NCBI GenBank assembly: GCA_020436935.1
Contig: JAGQWX010000046.1
Span: forward strand, 1-41,054
Source: Saprospiraceae bacterium
GTDB taxonomy: Bacteria; Bacteroidota; Bacteroidia; Chitinophagales; Saprospiraceae
DNA: 41,054 nucleotides
Direction: 5' to 3'
Below are positions 8,092-17,427 of the stretch, piece after piece. The number at the start of each line of letters is the position of its first letter. The stretch's first letter is position 1. The position numbers and the translations under genes are program-made. The notes beneath the pieces were generated by a model that searched no databases, had not been told where the DNA came from, and worked only from the letters and a program-made list of their open reading frames with translations.

Positions 8092-8769
8092 TTAGAATTG
8101 ATAAGCATAACCAGCAGAAGCCTGGATACCACTGTTTTTGAAATCAATGTCTAAAAGTTGATTTGTTATGCCACTGGTAAAGCTGTGCTGATACCTAACA
8201 TCCGCAAAAATCTTGCCATTTCCTGCTTTAACTGAACCTCCAAAACCGACATTTCCCGCAAGATCCCATCTGTTGACAAAATCGTTGGACAAGTCAATAT
8301 CCGTGGTGTAAACATTGAAGTCCAGGATGAGTGAAGCTCTCGCCCTCATGGTACCATTGGTTGCATATCCCAATGATGGTCCAGCTATGACATAAAACTT
8401 AGCCATGTCATTGCCTTGCTCAAATTTCATCAATGGCGCAACCTCAGCATAATTGATATTGGTGTGAAGTGAAGCTCCGATAGGAATATCCACTACGCCC
8501 ATGCTATAATCTGTATTGTACTTTGTGATGAATCCTTTTTGTGTAAAGTTGGCCTCAGGATGGAATACAAATCCGTTTTGTAAAGGCAAATCTGCAAATA
8601 CCCCTCCTGTAAATCCAGCCTTGAAATCTGTAGCTGGGGTCAGTTGGTCGCTGAGCCCGTCGATTCTGATGTTATTGGCGTTGACACCCAATCTGATACC
8701 TACTTCCTGAGCGAATGTAAGTGTGGTGAAACTCACCAGTAGAGCGAAGATTGTGCTAAGTCTTTTCAT
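8092..8769 (-). CDS. Outer membrane beta-barrel protein, PorT-like
   Basis: About 225 residues beginning with a signal peptide (MKRLSTIFALLVSFTTLTFAQ). The mature part alternates hydrophobic and polar residues in strands with Gly and aromatic residues, including GIRLGVNANNIRI, and ends GIQASAGYAYQF with a terminal Phe typical of outer membrane barrels. This fits the PorT / OMP_b-brl_2 type of 8-10-stranded barrels common in Bacteroidota; the role is unknown. The frame also offers an ATG six bases upstream (8775), but the signal peptide starts best at 8769. A promoter candidate lies at 8805-8832. Confidence 0.82.
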   Translation of the reverse strand: MKRLSTIFALLVSFTTLTFAQEVGIRLGVNANNIRIDGLSDQLTPATDFKAGFTGGVFADLPLQNGFVFHPEANFTQKGFITKYNTDYSMGVVDIPIGASLHTNINYAEVAPLMKFEQGNDMAKFYVIAGPSLGYATNGTMRARASLILDFNVYTTDIDLSNDFVNRWDLAGNVGFGGSVKAGNGKIFADVRYQHSFTSGITNQLLDIDFKNSGIQASAGYAYQF

Positions 8770-8804
8770 GGTCATAATTTTTTTGATGATGATTCGATCA
8801 ATTT

Positions 8805-8832
8805 CAAACTATGACGAGGACCCAAAATCAAA
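8805..8832 (-). promoter_or_regulatory. Candidate promoter of the beta-barrel gene
   Basis: On the minus strand TTTG (8832-8829), a 17-base spacer and TAGTTTG (8811-8805) resemble the Bacteroidota consensus with one base missing from the -7 element. It lies about 35 bases before the start codon. Confidence 0.3.
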
Positions 8833-8960
8833 TTTAGTTAAGACTTTGCCATCTTATCGTTAATGCATTGTTATGGATAAATTTGAAAAGCGAAATTCGA
8901 AAATTGAAAGATGAAAGCCGAAAATTGTGGGCATCATAAGTACACGAATATGTATTGAGG

Positions 8961-8995
8961 TCTCAAATTTCAAATCTCAATTTTCAAATTTGAGA
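8961..8995. repeat. AT-rich inverted repeat after the M32 peptidase gene
   Basis: TCTCAAATTT (8961-8970) and AAATTTGAGA (8986-8995) are perfect 10-base arms around a 15-base loop that repeats the same AAATCTCAA-type words. It begins three bases beyond the carboxypeptidase stop codon, so it could end that transcript, but there is no clear T-tract. Confidence 0.45.
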
Positions 8996-8997
8996 AC

Positions 8998-10503
8998 TCA
9001 AATTTGAAAACTTATTCCATATATATCGCTGTACTTCTCCTTTGCATAAGAAACAAACGGGTCTAGAGAAAGTCCCTTGCCGGTGACTTTTTTACAAAGT
9101 TGTTGAGCTTCATAAAGTCTGCCATGCTGGTGAATGTTTTCTCTTAGCCATTTGAGCAGGTCGAAGGTATTTCCCTTGGCAATTTGTTCCTTGAGTTTAG
9201 GGAGTTCTGTATTGGCTTGTTCGAAAAACTGAGCAGCGTAAAAACTGCCCATACTATAGGTAGGAAAATAACCAAATGATCCGTGAGACCAGTGTACATC
9301 CTGTAGAATTCCCTGAGCATCGTTTTTGATTTTCAGGCCCAGGTATTTTTGATATTTTTCATTCCACAATGTGCGGGCACCCTCTGCATCCAGGCCATCC
9401 TCAATCAGTGCTTTTTCAATTTCATACCTGATGAGTACATGGATATGGTAATGGAGTTCATCGGACTCTGTTCTGATGAATGATGGTTCTACCTTATTGA
9501 TGGCCTTATAAAAATTGATGATGCTTACCTTCTTAAGTGGTTTGAATGTTTTTTGAAGAGAAGGGTAGTGGGCTTGCCAGAAATCCAAACTTCTTCCAAC
9601 ATGATTTTCCCAAAGCCTGCTCTGTGACTCATGAATGGCAAGACTGGCAGCGCCACCGCAAGGTAGGCCATATTCTTCCGGATTAAGACCTTGCTCATAG
9701 AGGGCATGTCCCGCTTCATGTAAGGTGCTCCAGGTCATATTGGAAAAATCATTTTCGTCAATACGGGTGGTGATGCGTACGTCTGCTGGAGAAAAGCCAA
9801 TGGTGAATGGGTGCGGACTGATGTCTTGTCTGCCGTGATCAAAATCATATCCTATGGCATTGAGCAGATAAATTCCAAAGTCATACTGCTTGTCTTTGTT
9901 GTACTTTTTCTGTAAAAAGCCGGATTTTACTTGCTTCGCTTCACTGATTTCATGGATGATGGGCAGGAGTTTCTTCCTTACATCCGTGAAGAGCTTGTCG
10001 AGCAATGACGTTGTTGATCCTGGCTCAAACTGGTCCAGTAGGGTATTGTACAAACCTTTACCTTCATTGAGCATCTCTGCTTCCTTTCTTTTTAGTACAA
10101 TCAACTTGTCGAGTGCAGGTGCAAACAATTCAAAACGATTGTCTTTTTTGGCCAAAACCCATTGGTGGTACGCCTCCGATTCTGCCATAGAACGCTCAAC
10201 TATAAAACTTGTAGGCAGCTTCTTTGATTTGAGGTAATCTTCTGTAAGTACCTTGATGTTCTTTTTGGCCTTGATGTCCAGTCCTCTTTGGCGGGATGAC
10301 TTTGCAAGCAGCTCACCTGTTTCTTCGCTTACATATTCTTCGTGAGAAATGGAAGAAAGCGTTGCCAGCTGTCTTGACCTTAGGCCATTTGCTTTGGCAG
10401 GAAGATAGGTTTCTTTGTCCCAGGCGAGTACCGCCATGGTGCCGTTGATGTCTGCAATTTTTTGAATCTTTTCCCTGAGCAGATCATAACTTTTCATTCT
10501 CAT
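8998..10503 (-). CDS. M32 family metallocarboxypeptidase
   Basis: A 501-residue zinc carboxypeptidase of family M32 (Taq carboxypeptidase type), which removes C-terminal residues from peptides in the cytoplasm. The zinc motif is HEAGH (262-266), followed about 27 residues later by the family signature HESQSRLWEN, which supplies the third ligand region. RIDENDF upstream and the region around HWSHGSFGYFPTYSMGSFYA near the C-terminus are also characteristic. Length matches the family. Two starts are possible, ATG at 10503 and ATG two codons later. No signal peptide. Confidence 0.93.
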   Translation of the reverse strand: MRMKSYDLLREKIQKIADINGTMAVLAWDKETYLPAKANGLRSRQLATLSSISHEEYVSEETGELLAKSSRQRGLDIKAKKNIKVLTEDYLKSKKLPTSFIVERSMAESEAYHQWVLAKKDNRFELFAPALDKLIVLKRKEAEMLNEGKGLYNTLLDQFEPGSTTSLLDKLFTDVRKKLLPIIHEISEAKQVKSGFLQKKYNKDKQYDFGIYLLNAIGYDFDHGRQDISPHPFTIGFSPADVRITTRIDENDFSNMTWSTLHEAGHALYEQGLNPEEYGLPCGGAASLAIHESQSRLWENHVGRSLDFWQAHYPSLQKTFKPLKKVSIINFYKAINKVEPSFIRTESDELHYHIHVLIRYEIEKALIEDGLDAEGARTLWNEKYQKYLGLKIKNDAQGILQDVHWSHGSFGYFPTYSMGSFYAAQFFEQANTELPKLKEQIAKGNTFDLLKWLRENIHQHGRLYEAQQLCKKVTGKGLSLDPFVSYAKEKYSDIYGISFQI

Positions 10504-10782
10504 AAAATACTTTCTTTATTCATTTGATTCGCAAGTGATCTAATGAATCACTGGCTCTTTGGCTTTGGCCATAAAGATATAAGAACAGTCAAATATCAAC
10601 CTTCATATAAGTATAAAATTTAAACCATGATTATCTGATTCAATAATTTCCTGACCAAATAAGACCCACATTCAAGTATCATATCGAAAAAATTCAAATT
10701 TGGCACATTTATTGTATTATAAAAATTTGTAATATGTTTTAACCACTGATTAAACATAAAACAAATTATTAATCACCATAAT

Positions 10783-13700
10783 ATGAGGAATTATTCCTTC
10801 CATAAGAGCATTTTGACCCTGGTCATGGCCTGGTGTGCATCATTTGCATACGGACAGGTGGCGATCAGCGTTTTTGCAGGAAGGGATACGGCCATTTGCA
10901 AAGCTGCTTCTTTACAACTTGCTTCTACAGGTGCTTACATTTCAGGCGAAGTCACTGACGGCACCTGGTTTACAAATGGAGATGGACGATTTTTCCCATC
11001 AAATGCTGCCACCGGCATATTCTCACAGACCCTTACTTATATACCGGGAACCGTGGACATCAACCGAGGTTACGCAGATTTGACATTGGTATCATTTGAC
11101 CCCGATGGTCCGGGACCAAAGGTGCAAGTCAACGATGTGATGAGGCTTACCCTCATATCGGATCCACCTATGATTTGCAACAACAACCTCAATGTCTCTC
11201 TTGCAGCCAATTGCCAACAAGAGATCACTGCCTCTATGGTTATTTCCAACCCGCAAGGCAACCTGGCCGATTATAGGGTGGAGTTGTATTACGACGGCCA
11301 CAAATTGCCATCCAACATCATCACCAGAGAGTATCTCAACAAGCAATTGGAATTTAAAGTATTTTACACTTGTGGTTCGAACAGTTGCTGGGGATATATC
11401 ACAGCCCAGGACAAGGAAGCCCCGCGTCTTGCATGCAGGGACACTGTTGTACCGTGCGATGTTTCTATACTTCCGGATAGCATAGGGTTCCCTCTGGTCA
11501 ACATATCATCATATGTATATAAAGGCAACAACAAGTATGAATTTGCCCTTTCTGACAACTGCGGAAAGGCATTTGTTTATTATACCGATGAGTACATGGC
11601 CATGCAGTGTGCTACCACAGGTTACAACAGCAGGATCATCAGAAGGTGGGAAGCAGTCGATGAGCTCGGCAATAAGAGCTATTGTACGCAAAACATTCTG
11701 GTCCAGGCCAAACCCCTTTCTTCAGTCATCCTACCACCCAATTACGACGATATCACAAAGCCAGCTTTTATATGCGGAGGTAACTTCAAAAAGCTTGCCA
11801 ACGGCCACCCATCTCCGGATGATTCGGGATATCCCAGTGCCAGAGGATGTTCCAATCTCGAGTTTTCATTCACAGACACCAAGTTTGGCATCTGCGGCAA
11901 CTCTTATAAACTGGTGAGGAGATGGCTGCTGGTAGACTGGTGCAACAGTCAGACTCAGGACTATGCCCAGATCATCAAGGTCATAGACAAGACTCCTCCT
12001 GTAATGGTTTGCCCTAAAGATACAATTTATAAAACGACTGCATACGACTGTCATTCTGGGCTTCAGGCTCTTCCTGTTCCTAAAATAACTGACGAATGTG
12101 GTAGTGCCTTATATCAAGTCAATCTTAAAGACTCGCTCAACAAGGTAAAAGATGCCTTCCTTACTTTCCAGCAAAACAAATATTTTATAAAAGATCTCCC
12201 GGTGGGAAAATACAGCCTCACCTATACAGCCATTGATGATTGCGGAAACCGCGATTCTTGTAAAATTTGGATCCGAGTCATTGACGATCAGCCTCCTTTT
12301 ACAGTGTGTACAGAAAAAATAGTGGCCAACTTCAACGAACTTACGACCACAAGAATGTATCCTGAATCTGTCGATCAGGGATCTATCGACAACTGTGAGA
12401 TTGTAAAACTGGAACTGGCCAAGATGACAGATAGTTGCGGCGGCAAGGCCAATGTTTTTGGTCCATTTGTAGATTTCTGTTGTGCAGAATTGGGTACAAC
12501 GGTCATGGTAGCCCTGCGTGCAACGGATAAAGCTGGAAATTCCAATACCTGTATGGTGGAAGTAAAAGTGCAAGATAAGTATGCGCCTGAAATGCTTTGT
12601 CCTTCTGACATTACTATAGCATGCACTTACCCTATAGATTTCAAACATCTCGAAGAGTTTGGTGTAGTAAGATCATCTCAGGCCCAGGTAAAAGATATCG
12701 TTATTTATGATGAAATCAATAATGGCGTCATAGGTAAAGATGGCTACGCTACAGACAATTGTACATTCACCATTACTGAAAAATATAAATCCAACCTCAA
12801 ATGCAGGACAGGAACCATTGAGAGGACCTTTTATGCAACGGATGCCTCAGGCAATGTGGATTCCTGTGTTCAGGTCATCACAGTAGTCGATCCATCACCA
12901 TTTGACTACGAAGACATCATATGGCCAAGAGATACCATTCTCGATCTGTGTACAGTTGACGAAGTAGACTCTCTCCTGACTGGCAAGCCTACATTCTACG
13001 ATAGTGGATGTGCAACTCCGGGAATCAGATTTGAAGACGCGGTCTTCGATCAGTTCGATGGGGCGTGCTATAAAATCATCAGACAATGGACGGTCATAGA
13101 CTGGTGCCAATACGATGGACTCAATGATAAAAAAGGTATCTGGAAATATGACCAGATCATCAAGTTATACAACCCTGAACCACCCATCATCACCAGCCCA
13201 TGCAAGGATACAACGATATGCATGTACAGTGATACATGCGGCTCCATTTTGTACGAGCGAAAACTGACAGGAACAGACAACTGTACATCAGCAGAATTGC
13301 TCCAGTGGTTTTGGAAAATAGACCTCAACAACGACGGTAGTACCAACATCAATGGCACCGGTGACCTCATCAATTTTATGATGCCCAAAGGCAGACATAA
13401 GATCACAGTTGAAGTAAGAGACCAATGCGGCAACAAGGCCACTTGTTCCTATGTCGTTTATGCCAAAGACTGTAAAGCTCCTACTCCTTATTGTGTCGAA
13501 CAATTGGGAACGGTAATCATGCCGACTACTGGTCAGATTACAGTCTGGGCGAGAGACTTCGACAGGGGCAGTTATGACAATTGTACCCCTTCCAGCAAAT
13601 TGAAACTGAGCTTGTCTCCCAGTGTCAGAGACACATTCATCACGGTAACCTGTGCAGACATCCCGGATGGGAGATCTGTATTGATCCCGGTAAAACTATA

Positions 13701-14946
13701 CGTTACAGATGAAGATGGCAATCAAGACTATTGCTTGACCAATCTGCTGGTTCAGGACAATTCTGACCGTTGTGGTGATAAAAATCTGGGAGCCACACTC
13801 TCCGGAAAATTAACCACCAATCTGGGAAGAGACCTCAACGATGTCACACTGCACATCAAAAAAATGCCGGATGGGACACTGAGTGATGTTAAGGTTTCTT
13901 CTTCATCATTTGAAATTCCTGACTTATTGGGGAATCTCACTTACATGGTCCAACCAGATAAAATGGAGAGTGAAGTCAAAGGCATCAATGTGGTGGATAT
14001 TTTGCTCATACAAAAACACATTTTGGTGATCAGCAAGTTTCAGGATCCATTACAAATCTTATCAGCTGACGTGGACAATTCAGGCAGAATCGATGTAAGA
14101 GATTTGGTGGAGATCAGGAAGTTTGTCCTGGGCCAGTCCACTCAATTCAGCGGAGGTTTGCCATGGTGGTCGTTTGTAGCTAAGGACCACGTTTTTGCAG
14201 ATCCGAAGAAACCTGTCAGGCCCGACGGCAAGATTTATACTGATAAATTGAAGGAGGGCGAAAACAATATACTTGACATCGTCGGTTTCAGAATGGGTGA
14301 TGTCTCACTGATCGGTCAGACACTCACCGACAATAGCACAAAAAACAGGTCATTGCCTGAAGCCATTCAGCTGGAGTTGGATAAAGACGGACAGCTTTTG
14401 CTCAAACAATCTGTACTTACTGAAGGATTTCAATTTGAACTTAGTGGTATCCGCAATTTGACGGATGTCAGGATCAATGAAAGCATTGCTCCATACACAT
14501 ATTACCACTTGTCGGATCAGGGAAAACTTTCTTTGATGTTTTACGGAGAAAGCCCGATGCTCTTGCGTCAAGGTCAATCGCTTTTTACATTGGAACAATT
14601 TGAGGGCAGTGCGGACTTGTCCTCTAATTTTGAAAACATCTGGATCAGTGATGCGGGCGCTATGCCAATAACTGTAAGTCACCGCTCGCAAAACGTCGGA
14701 AGAGAGACCTACCAATATGAAATCTCGGTCCAGCAATCCGTAATGGAGCTTCGCGATTTCGGGCAGGCAGGCCGTGATATCCAGATCGATATCTTCGACA
14801 TGCAGGGTAGGCTGGTACACCAATTTAAAGATGTGTCTGCACCCATGATCAGAAAATCCCTGCCGGAATTGAAAGCCGGAGTATATATCGCAAACATCAG
14901 AAAAGACAATTTCCGACGCAGTTTGAAATTCATTGCTATCGACTAG
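10783..14946 (+). CDS. Giant secreted protein with HYR-like modules, dockerin-like segment and T9SS C-terminal signal
   Basis: A 1387-residue exported protein. It has a signal peptide ending near SFAYGQ, then many cysteine-containing modules of about 90-130 residues with recurring patterns: DNCG or DNCT, RRW..VDWC or RQWTVIDWC, and DKTPPVMVCP or DQPPFTVC. These are immunoglobulin-like HYR-type repeats of Bacteroidota surface proteins. Near residue 1090-1130 is a dockerin-like segment (SADVDNSGRIDVRDLVEIRK) with Asp/Asn positions of a calcium loop. The C-terminus (FDMQGRLVHQF ... LKAGVYIANI ... LKFIAID) is a type A T9SS sorting domain, so the protein should cross the outer membrane through the gliding/secretion machine and be surface-attached or released. 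No enzyme domain was recognised; adhesion is inferred. Its stop overlaps the converging DUF423 gene by four bases. Confidence 0.88.
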   Translation: MRNYSFHKSILTLVMAWCASFAYGQVAISVFAGRDTAICKAASLQLASTGAYISGEVTDGTWFTNGDGRFFPSNAATGIFSQTLTYIPGTVDINRGYADLTLVSFDPDGPGPKVQVNDVMRLTLISDPPMICNNNLNVSLAANCQQEITASMVISNPQGNLADYRVELYYDGHKLPSNIITREYLNKQLEFKVFYTCGSNSCWGYITAQDKEAPRLACRDTVVPCDVSILPDSIGFPLVNISSYVYKGNNKYEFALSDNCGKAFVYYTDEYMAMQCATTGYNSRIIRRWEAVDELGNKSYCTQNILVQAKPLSSVILPPNYDDITKPAFICGGNFKKLANGHPSPDDSGYPSARGCSNLEFSFTDTKFGICGNSYKLVRRWLLVDWCNSQTQDYAQIIKVIDKTPPVMVCPKDTIYKTTAYDCHSGLQALPVPKITDECGSALYQVNLKDSLNKVKDAFLTFQQNKYFIKDLPVGKYSLTYTAIDDCGNRDSCKIWIRVIDDQPPFTVCTEKIVANFNELTTTRMYPESVDQGSIDNCEIVKLELAKMTDSCGGKANVFGPFVDFCCAELGTTVMVALRATDKAGNSNTCMVEVKVQDKYAPEMLCPSDITIACTYPIDFKHLEEFGVVRSSQAQVKDIVIYDEINNGVIGKDGYATDNCTFTITEKYKSNLKCRTGTIERTFYATDASGNVDSCVQVITVVDPSPFDYEDIIWPRDTILDLCTVDEVDSLLTGKPTFYDSGCATPGIRFEDAVFDQFDGACYKIIRQWTVIDWCQYDGLNDKKGIWKYDQIIKLYNPEPPIITSPCKDTTICMYSDTCGSILYERKLTGTDNCTSAELLQWFWKIDLNNDGSTNINGTGDLINFMMPKGRHKITVEVRDQCGNKATCSYVVYAKDCKAPTPYCVEQLGTVIMPTTGQITVWARDFDRGSYDNCTPSSKLKLSLSPSVRDTFITVTCADIPDGRSVLIPVKLYVTDEDGNQDYCLTNLLVQDNSDRCGDKNLGATLSGKLTTNLGRDLNDVTLHIKKMPDGTLSDVKVSSSSFEIPDLLGNLTYMVQPDKMESEVKGINVVDILLIQKHILVISKFQDPLQILSADVDNSGRIDVRDLVEIRKFVLGQSTQFSGGLPWWSFVAKDHVFADPKKPVRPDGKIYTDKLKEGENNILDIVGFRMGDVSLIGQTLTDNSTKNRSLPEAIQLELDKDGQLLLKQSVLTEGFQFELSGIRNLTDVRINESIAPYTYYHLSDQGKLSLMFYGESPMLLRQGQSLFTLEQFEGSADLSSNFENIWISDAGAMPITVSHRSQNVGRETYQYEISVQQSVMELRDFGQAGRDIQIDIFDMQGRLVHQFKDVSAPMIRKSLPELKAGVYIANIRKDNFRRSLKFIAID

Positions 14947-15332
14947 ATCGAATCCTTGCTCTTTAGATTTAAAAACAAATAAATCCAGCCGACGATGAAG
15001 GCTACACCTCCCATTGGTGTCACCGGACCAATAAATTTTGCACTGCTGCCAAACGCCTGGGCAAAAGCCATAATGTAAAGGGAACCAGAAAACAAAATGA
15101 TGCCCAGTGCAAAAAATCTGGCTGCGGCTACGGGCTTGTTGAGCTTATTGATGTCGCCAAGAATGAGGGCGATGAACATGGCCATCACGTGGATCATGTG
15201 GTAAAGCACGCCCGTTTTATATGCTTCCAGGAGCTCAGGACTCACCTTAGATTTTATCCAGTGGGAACCAAGCGCGCCAAGGATGACACCAAGGGCTCCA
15301 AGTAAAGCTGTAAACCGGTAATTTTTTCTCAT
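14943..15332 (-). CDS. DUF423 (YgdD/TMEM256-like) inner membrane protein
   Basis: A 129-residue protein with four predicted membrane segments. It starts with the family hallmark of small residues, LLGALGVILGALGSHWIK, then YKTGVLYHMIHVMAMFIALIL; a third segment follows (FFALGIILFSGSLYIMAF), and the conserved loop GPVTPMGGVAFIVGWIYLF ends it. Function is unknown across the family. It begins 12 bases after ung, so the two are probably co-transcribed, and it overlaps the end of the giant T9SS gene tail to tail. Confidence 0.9.
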   Translation of the reverse strand: MRKNYRFTALLGALGVILGALGSHWIKSKVSPELLEAYKTGVLYHMIHVMAMFIALILGDINKLNKPVAAARFFALGIILFSGSLYIMAFAQAFGSSAKFIGPVTPMGGVAFIVGWIYLFLNLKSKDSI

Positions 15333-15344
15333 AATGATTGATGT

Positions 15345-16034
15345 TTATAAAATTGGTATCTGCCAGTCAATAGGTTTTTTACCTTTTTCGGTTAGATATG
15401 CATTGGCTTTGCTGAAGTGTTGACAACCAAAAAAAGCCCCTCCTGCCAATGGGGAAGGGTGGGCTGCTGTCAATACCAAATGTTTTGACTCGTCTATCAA
15501 TGCAGCTTTGTTTTTGGCAAAATTGCCCCAAAGCATGAAAACTATTCCATCCAGATGATTTGATATGCTGCTGATGACCGCATCCGTAAATGTCTGCCAT
15601 CCTATATTTCTATGCGAGGCCGGCTTGTTTTTACTTACGGTCAATATAGCATTTAGCATCAACACCCCTTGTTCTCCCCAATAGCTCAGATCTCCATGTC
15701 CAGGGACATCAATGCCCATGTCTTTTTGAAGTTCCTTGAAAATATTGAGCAGAGAGGGGGGGATTATTATACCTCTGGGCACAGAGAAACTCATGCCCAT
15801 GGCCTCTCCTGGATTGTGGTAAGGATCTTGGCCCAAAATGACAACTTTCAGGTGGTTAACAGGTGTGAGGTCAAATGTTTTGAAGATTTGAGGGCCCGGA
15901 GGATATATGGTTTCGCCCTGTTCCTTAAGTTTTACCAACTCTTTTTTGATATTGGCAAAATATGCTGATTGGAATTCGTCTTCCAATAGTTTTTTCCAGG
16001 ATGCTTCTATCTTAACTTCGGTTGGTGTACCCAT
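15345..16034 (-). CDS. ung: Uracil-DNA glycosylase, family 1
   Basis: Ung removes uracil from DNA as the first step of base excision repair. The 229 residues include VVILGQDPYHNPGEAMGMSF, with the catalytic Asp70 in GQDPYH, a uracil-pocket region VLMLNAILTV, VFMLWGNFAK and the DNA-inserting loop AAHPSPLAGG with His192. Length matches bacterial Ung. It is the first gene of a likely pair with the DUF423 gene. Confidence 0.96.
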   Translation of the reverse strand: MGTPTEVKIEASWKKLLEDEFQSAYFANIKKELVKLKEQGETIYPPGPQIFKTFDLTPVNHLKVVILGQDPYHNPGEAMGMSFSVPRGIIIPPSLLNIFKELQKDMGIDVPGHGDLSYWGEQGVLMLNAILTVSKNKPASHRNIGWQTFTDAVISSISNHLDGIVFMLWGNFAKNKAALIDESKHLVLTAAHPSPLAGGAFFGCQHFSKANAYLTEKGKKPIDWQIPIL

Positions 16035-16426
16035 TTTTACGATGCTACTTCTTGTATGATCCGCAAAGTTTTGAGCTTTTTTTTGCTTTCAAAATGCACT
16101 TTTCAATTGATCAAAAAGTGGATGATACAGTTTCTAATTTAAAAGTCCGAACCTACGAATAAAGAATGAAAGTAACTGTTCAGCTATATCCATTTTGATC
16201 AAAAATGGTTCATTTTAAGTGATACTTCGACAATTTTTTCGGCAATAGTCCCGACACTGTGTAGGGACTATTTCTTCAAAAATATGTCTCGTCTGACTTA
16301 AAATGCCCTGAATTTTTGATTCAAAAGCGAATATCTGAATAGTTACCTGAATTTTAACAGAATTCTCACCCAAATTCGCTATAGTTTCATAGCGAAATGA
16401 TACCGTATTTTGGCTGAAAAACAAGC
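16035..16426. other. Intergenic region with two hairpins
   Basis: This 392-base region separates the divergent ung and M23-like genes. It holds a hairpin AATAGTCCC (16244-16252) / GGGACTATT (16264-16272) with an 11-base loop, and a second, TTCGCTAT (16375-16382) / ATAGCGAA (16389-16396), ending 30 bases before the M23-like start. Neither is followed by a T-tract. TATTTTG at 16406-16412 could be a -7 element of the plus-strand gene. No small gene was recognised. Confidence 0.5.
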
Positions 16427-17305
16427 ATGAACAAAACCTTCTTGTGCATGTGCATCTTTATCACATCTTGCTGCATGACTTTTCAGGTAACTGCTCAACA
16501 TTATGAGTTTTCCTCAGGACTATATCAGCTTCCTTATGCTGATCTCACTGAAATACATGTATTCAGTGATGTGTATACACACAGTCCAAGGGGAAAATAC
16601 GATTTGCTCACACCCGCCTCGAATCCTACAGTTGTTGCTGCAGCTGATGGATGGGTGCGTTGGATCCAGGAGAGTTTTGATACCACATGCCACAACGGAT
16701 CAGGAAATTGTTGCTGGGAGTACAATAACTTTGTCATCATTGAACATCCAAATGGTGAGTGGAGCAATTACACCCACATGGATTTCCAAAGTGTTTCGGG
16801 TGCAGGCATTGTATTGAACCAATGGATCACAGCCGGCACACCAATTGGTACGGAGGGTACCGTGGGATGTTCAACTGAGGACCATGTGCATTTTGAAGTC
16901 TCACGGCCATTTGACGTTTCTGTGCCTTTTGACACCATTGGTGGTTTTCTTAATGCAAGGAGCAGTGATGGATCACAAACTCCCCTGGGTGAAATGCTGA
17001 TCCCGGTGATTAAAGGTATAGGCATGATGAAATCCTATATTTCCGCTGGCGATGTTGTATTCGCGAGCTCAGCACAGGACAATTGTCCTGCTAATTTAAA
17101 TGAAGGTTCTGGATTGGGAAATGGGCAACTTTTGGTGGCCAGGGCTGATGCCAGCATTTACACCTCGGGTTCACCGTTGATTTACGGAGCAGGCAGCACC
17201 TCCATTTTCAGATCTGGCCAATCTGTTGTATTACGGCCCGGTTTTCAAGCTCAGTCAGGGTCCAAATTTCATGTTATCATCAAAGCGTGTAATTCTGGAT
17301 ATTGA
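16427..17305 (+). CDS. Secreted M23-type (LytM-like) peptidase domain protein with C-terminal beta-repeat module
   Basis: A 292-residue exported protein. The N-terminal signal peptide contains a Cys-rich stretch (CMCIFITSCCMTFQVTAQ). Residues of about 40-180 resemble the lysostaphin-type M23 fold: THSPRGKYDLLTP, VVAAADGWVRW, NNFVIIEHPNGEWSNYTHM and DHVHFEVSRP, the last giving the HxH metal motif. The first His motif is spaced more widely (HxxxxxxD) than in classic M23, so activity is uncertain. The C-terminal 60 residues (GAGSTSIFRSGQSVVLRPGF then QAQSGSKFHV) match the short beta-helical module often at the end of Bacteroidota secreted proteins. It would act on peptidoglycan or serve as an envelope protein. 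Confidence 0.78.
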   Translation: MNKTFLCMCIFITSCCMTFQVTAQHYEFSSGLYQLPYADLTEIHVFSDVYTHSPRGKYDLLTPASNPTVVAAADGWVRWIQESFDTTCHNGSGNCCWEYNNFVIIEHPNGEWSNYTHMDFQSVSGAGIVLNQWITAGTPIGTEGTVGCSTEDHVHFEVSRPFDVSVPFDTIGGFLNARSSDGSQTPLGEMLIPVIKGIGMMKSYISAGDVVFASSAQDNCPANLNEGSGLGNGQLLVARADASIYTSGSPLIYGAGSTSIFRSGQSVVLRPGFQAQSGSKFHVIIKACNSGY

Positions 17306-17427
17306 TAGGTTTTAAAATACTCAACTCTCAAATTCAATTTTGCATCCTCAAAATATTTTAAAACATACAATAATTTCATTCCAATGCTAGTCATCTCAGA
17401 TTCTAATTCTAAAAACCACTAGATCAA

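Noticed and set aside
17309-17364. Inverted repeat GTTTTAAAATA / TATTTTAAAAC after the M23-like gene
   Set aside because: Arms are pure AT with a 34-base gap; likely chance in AT-rich sequence.
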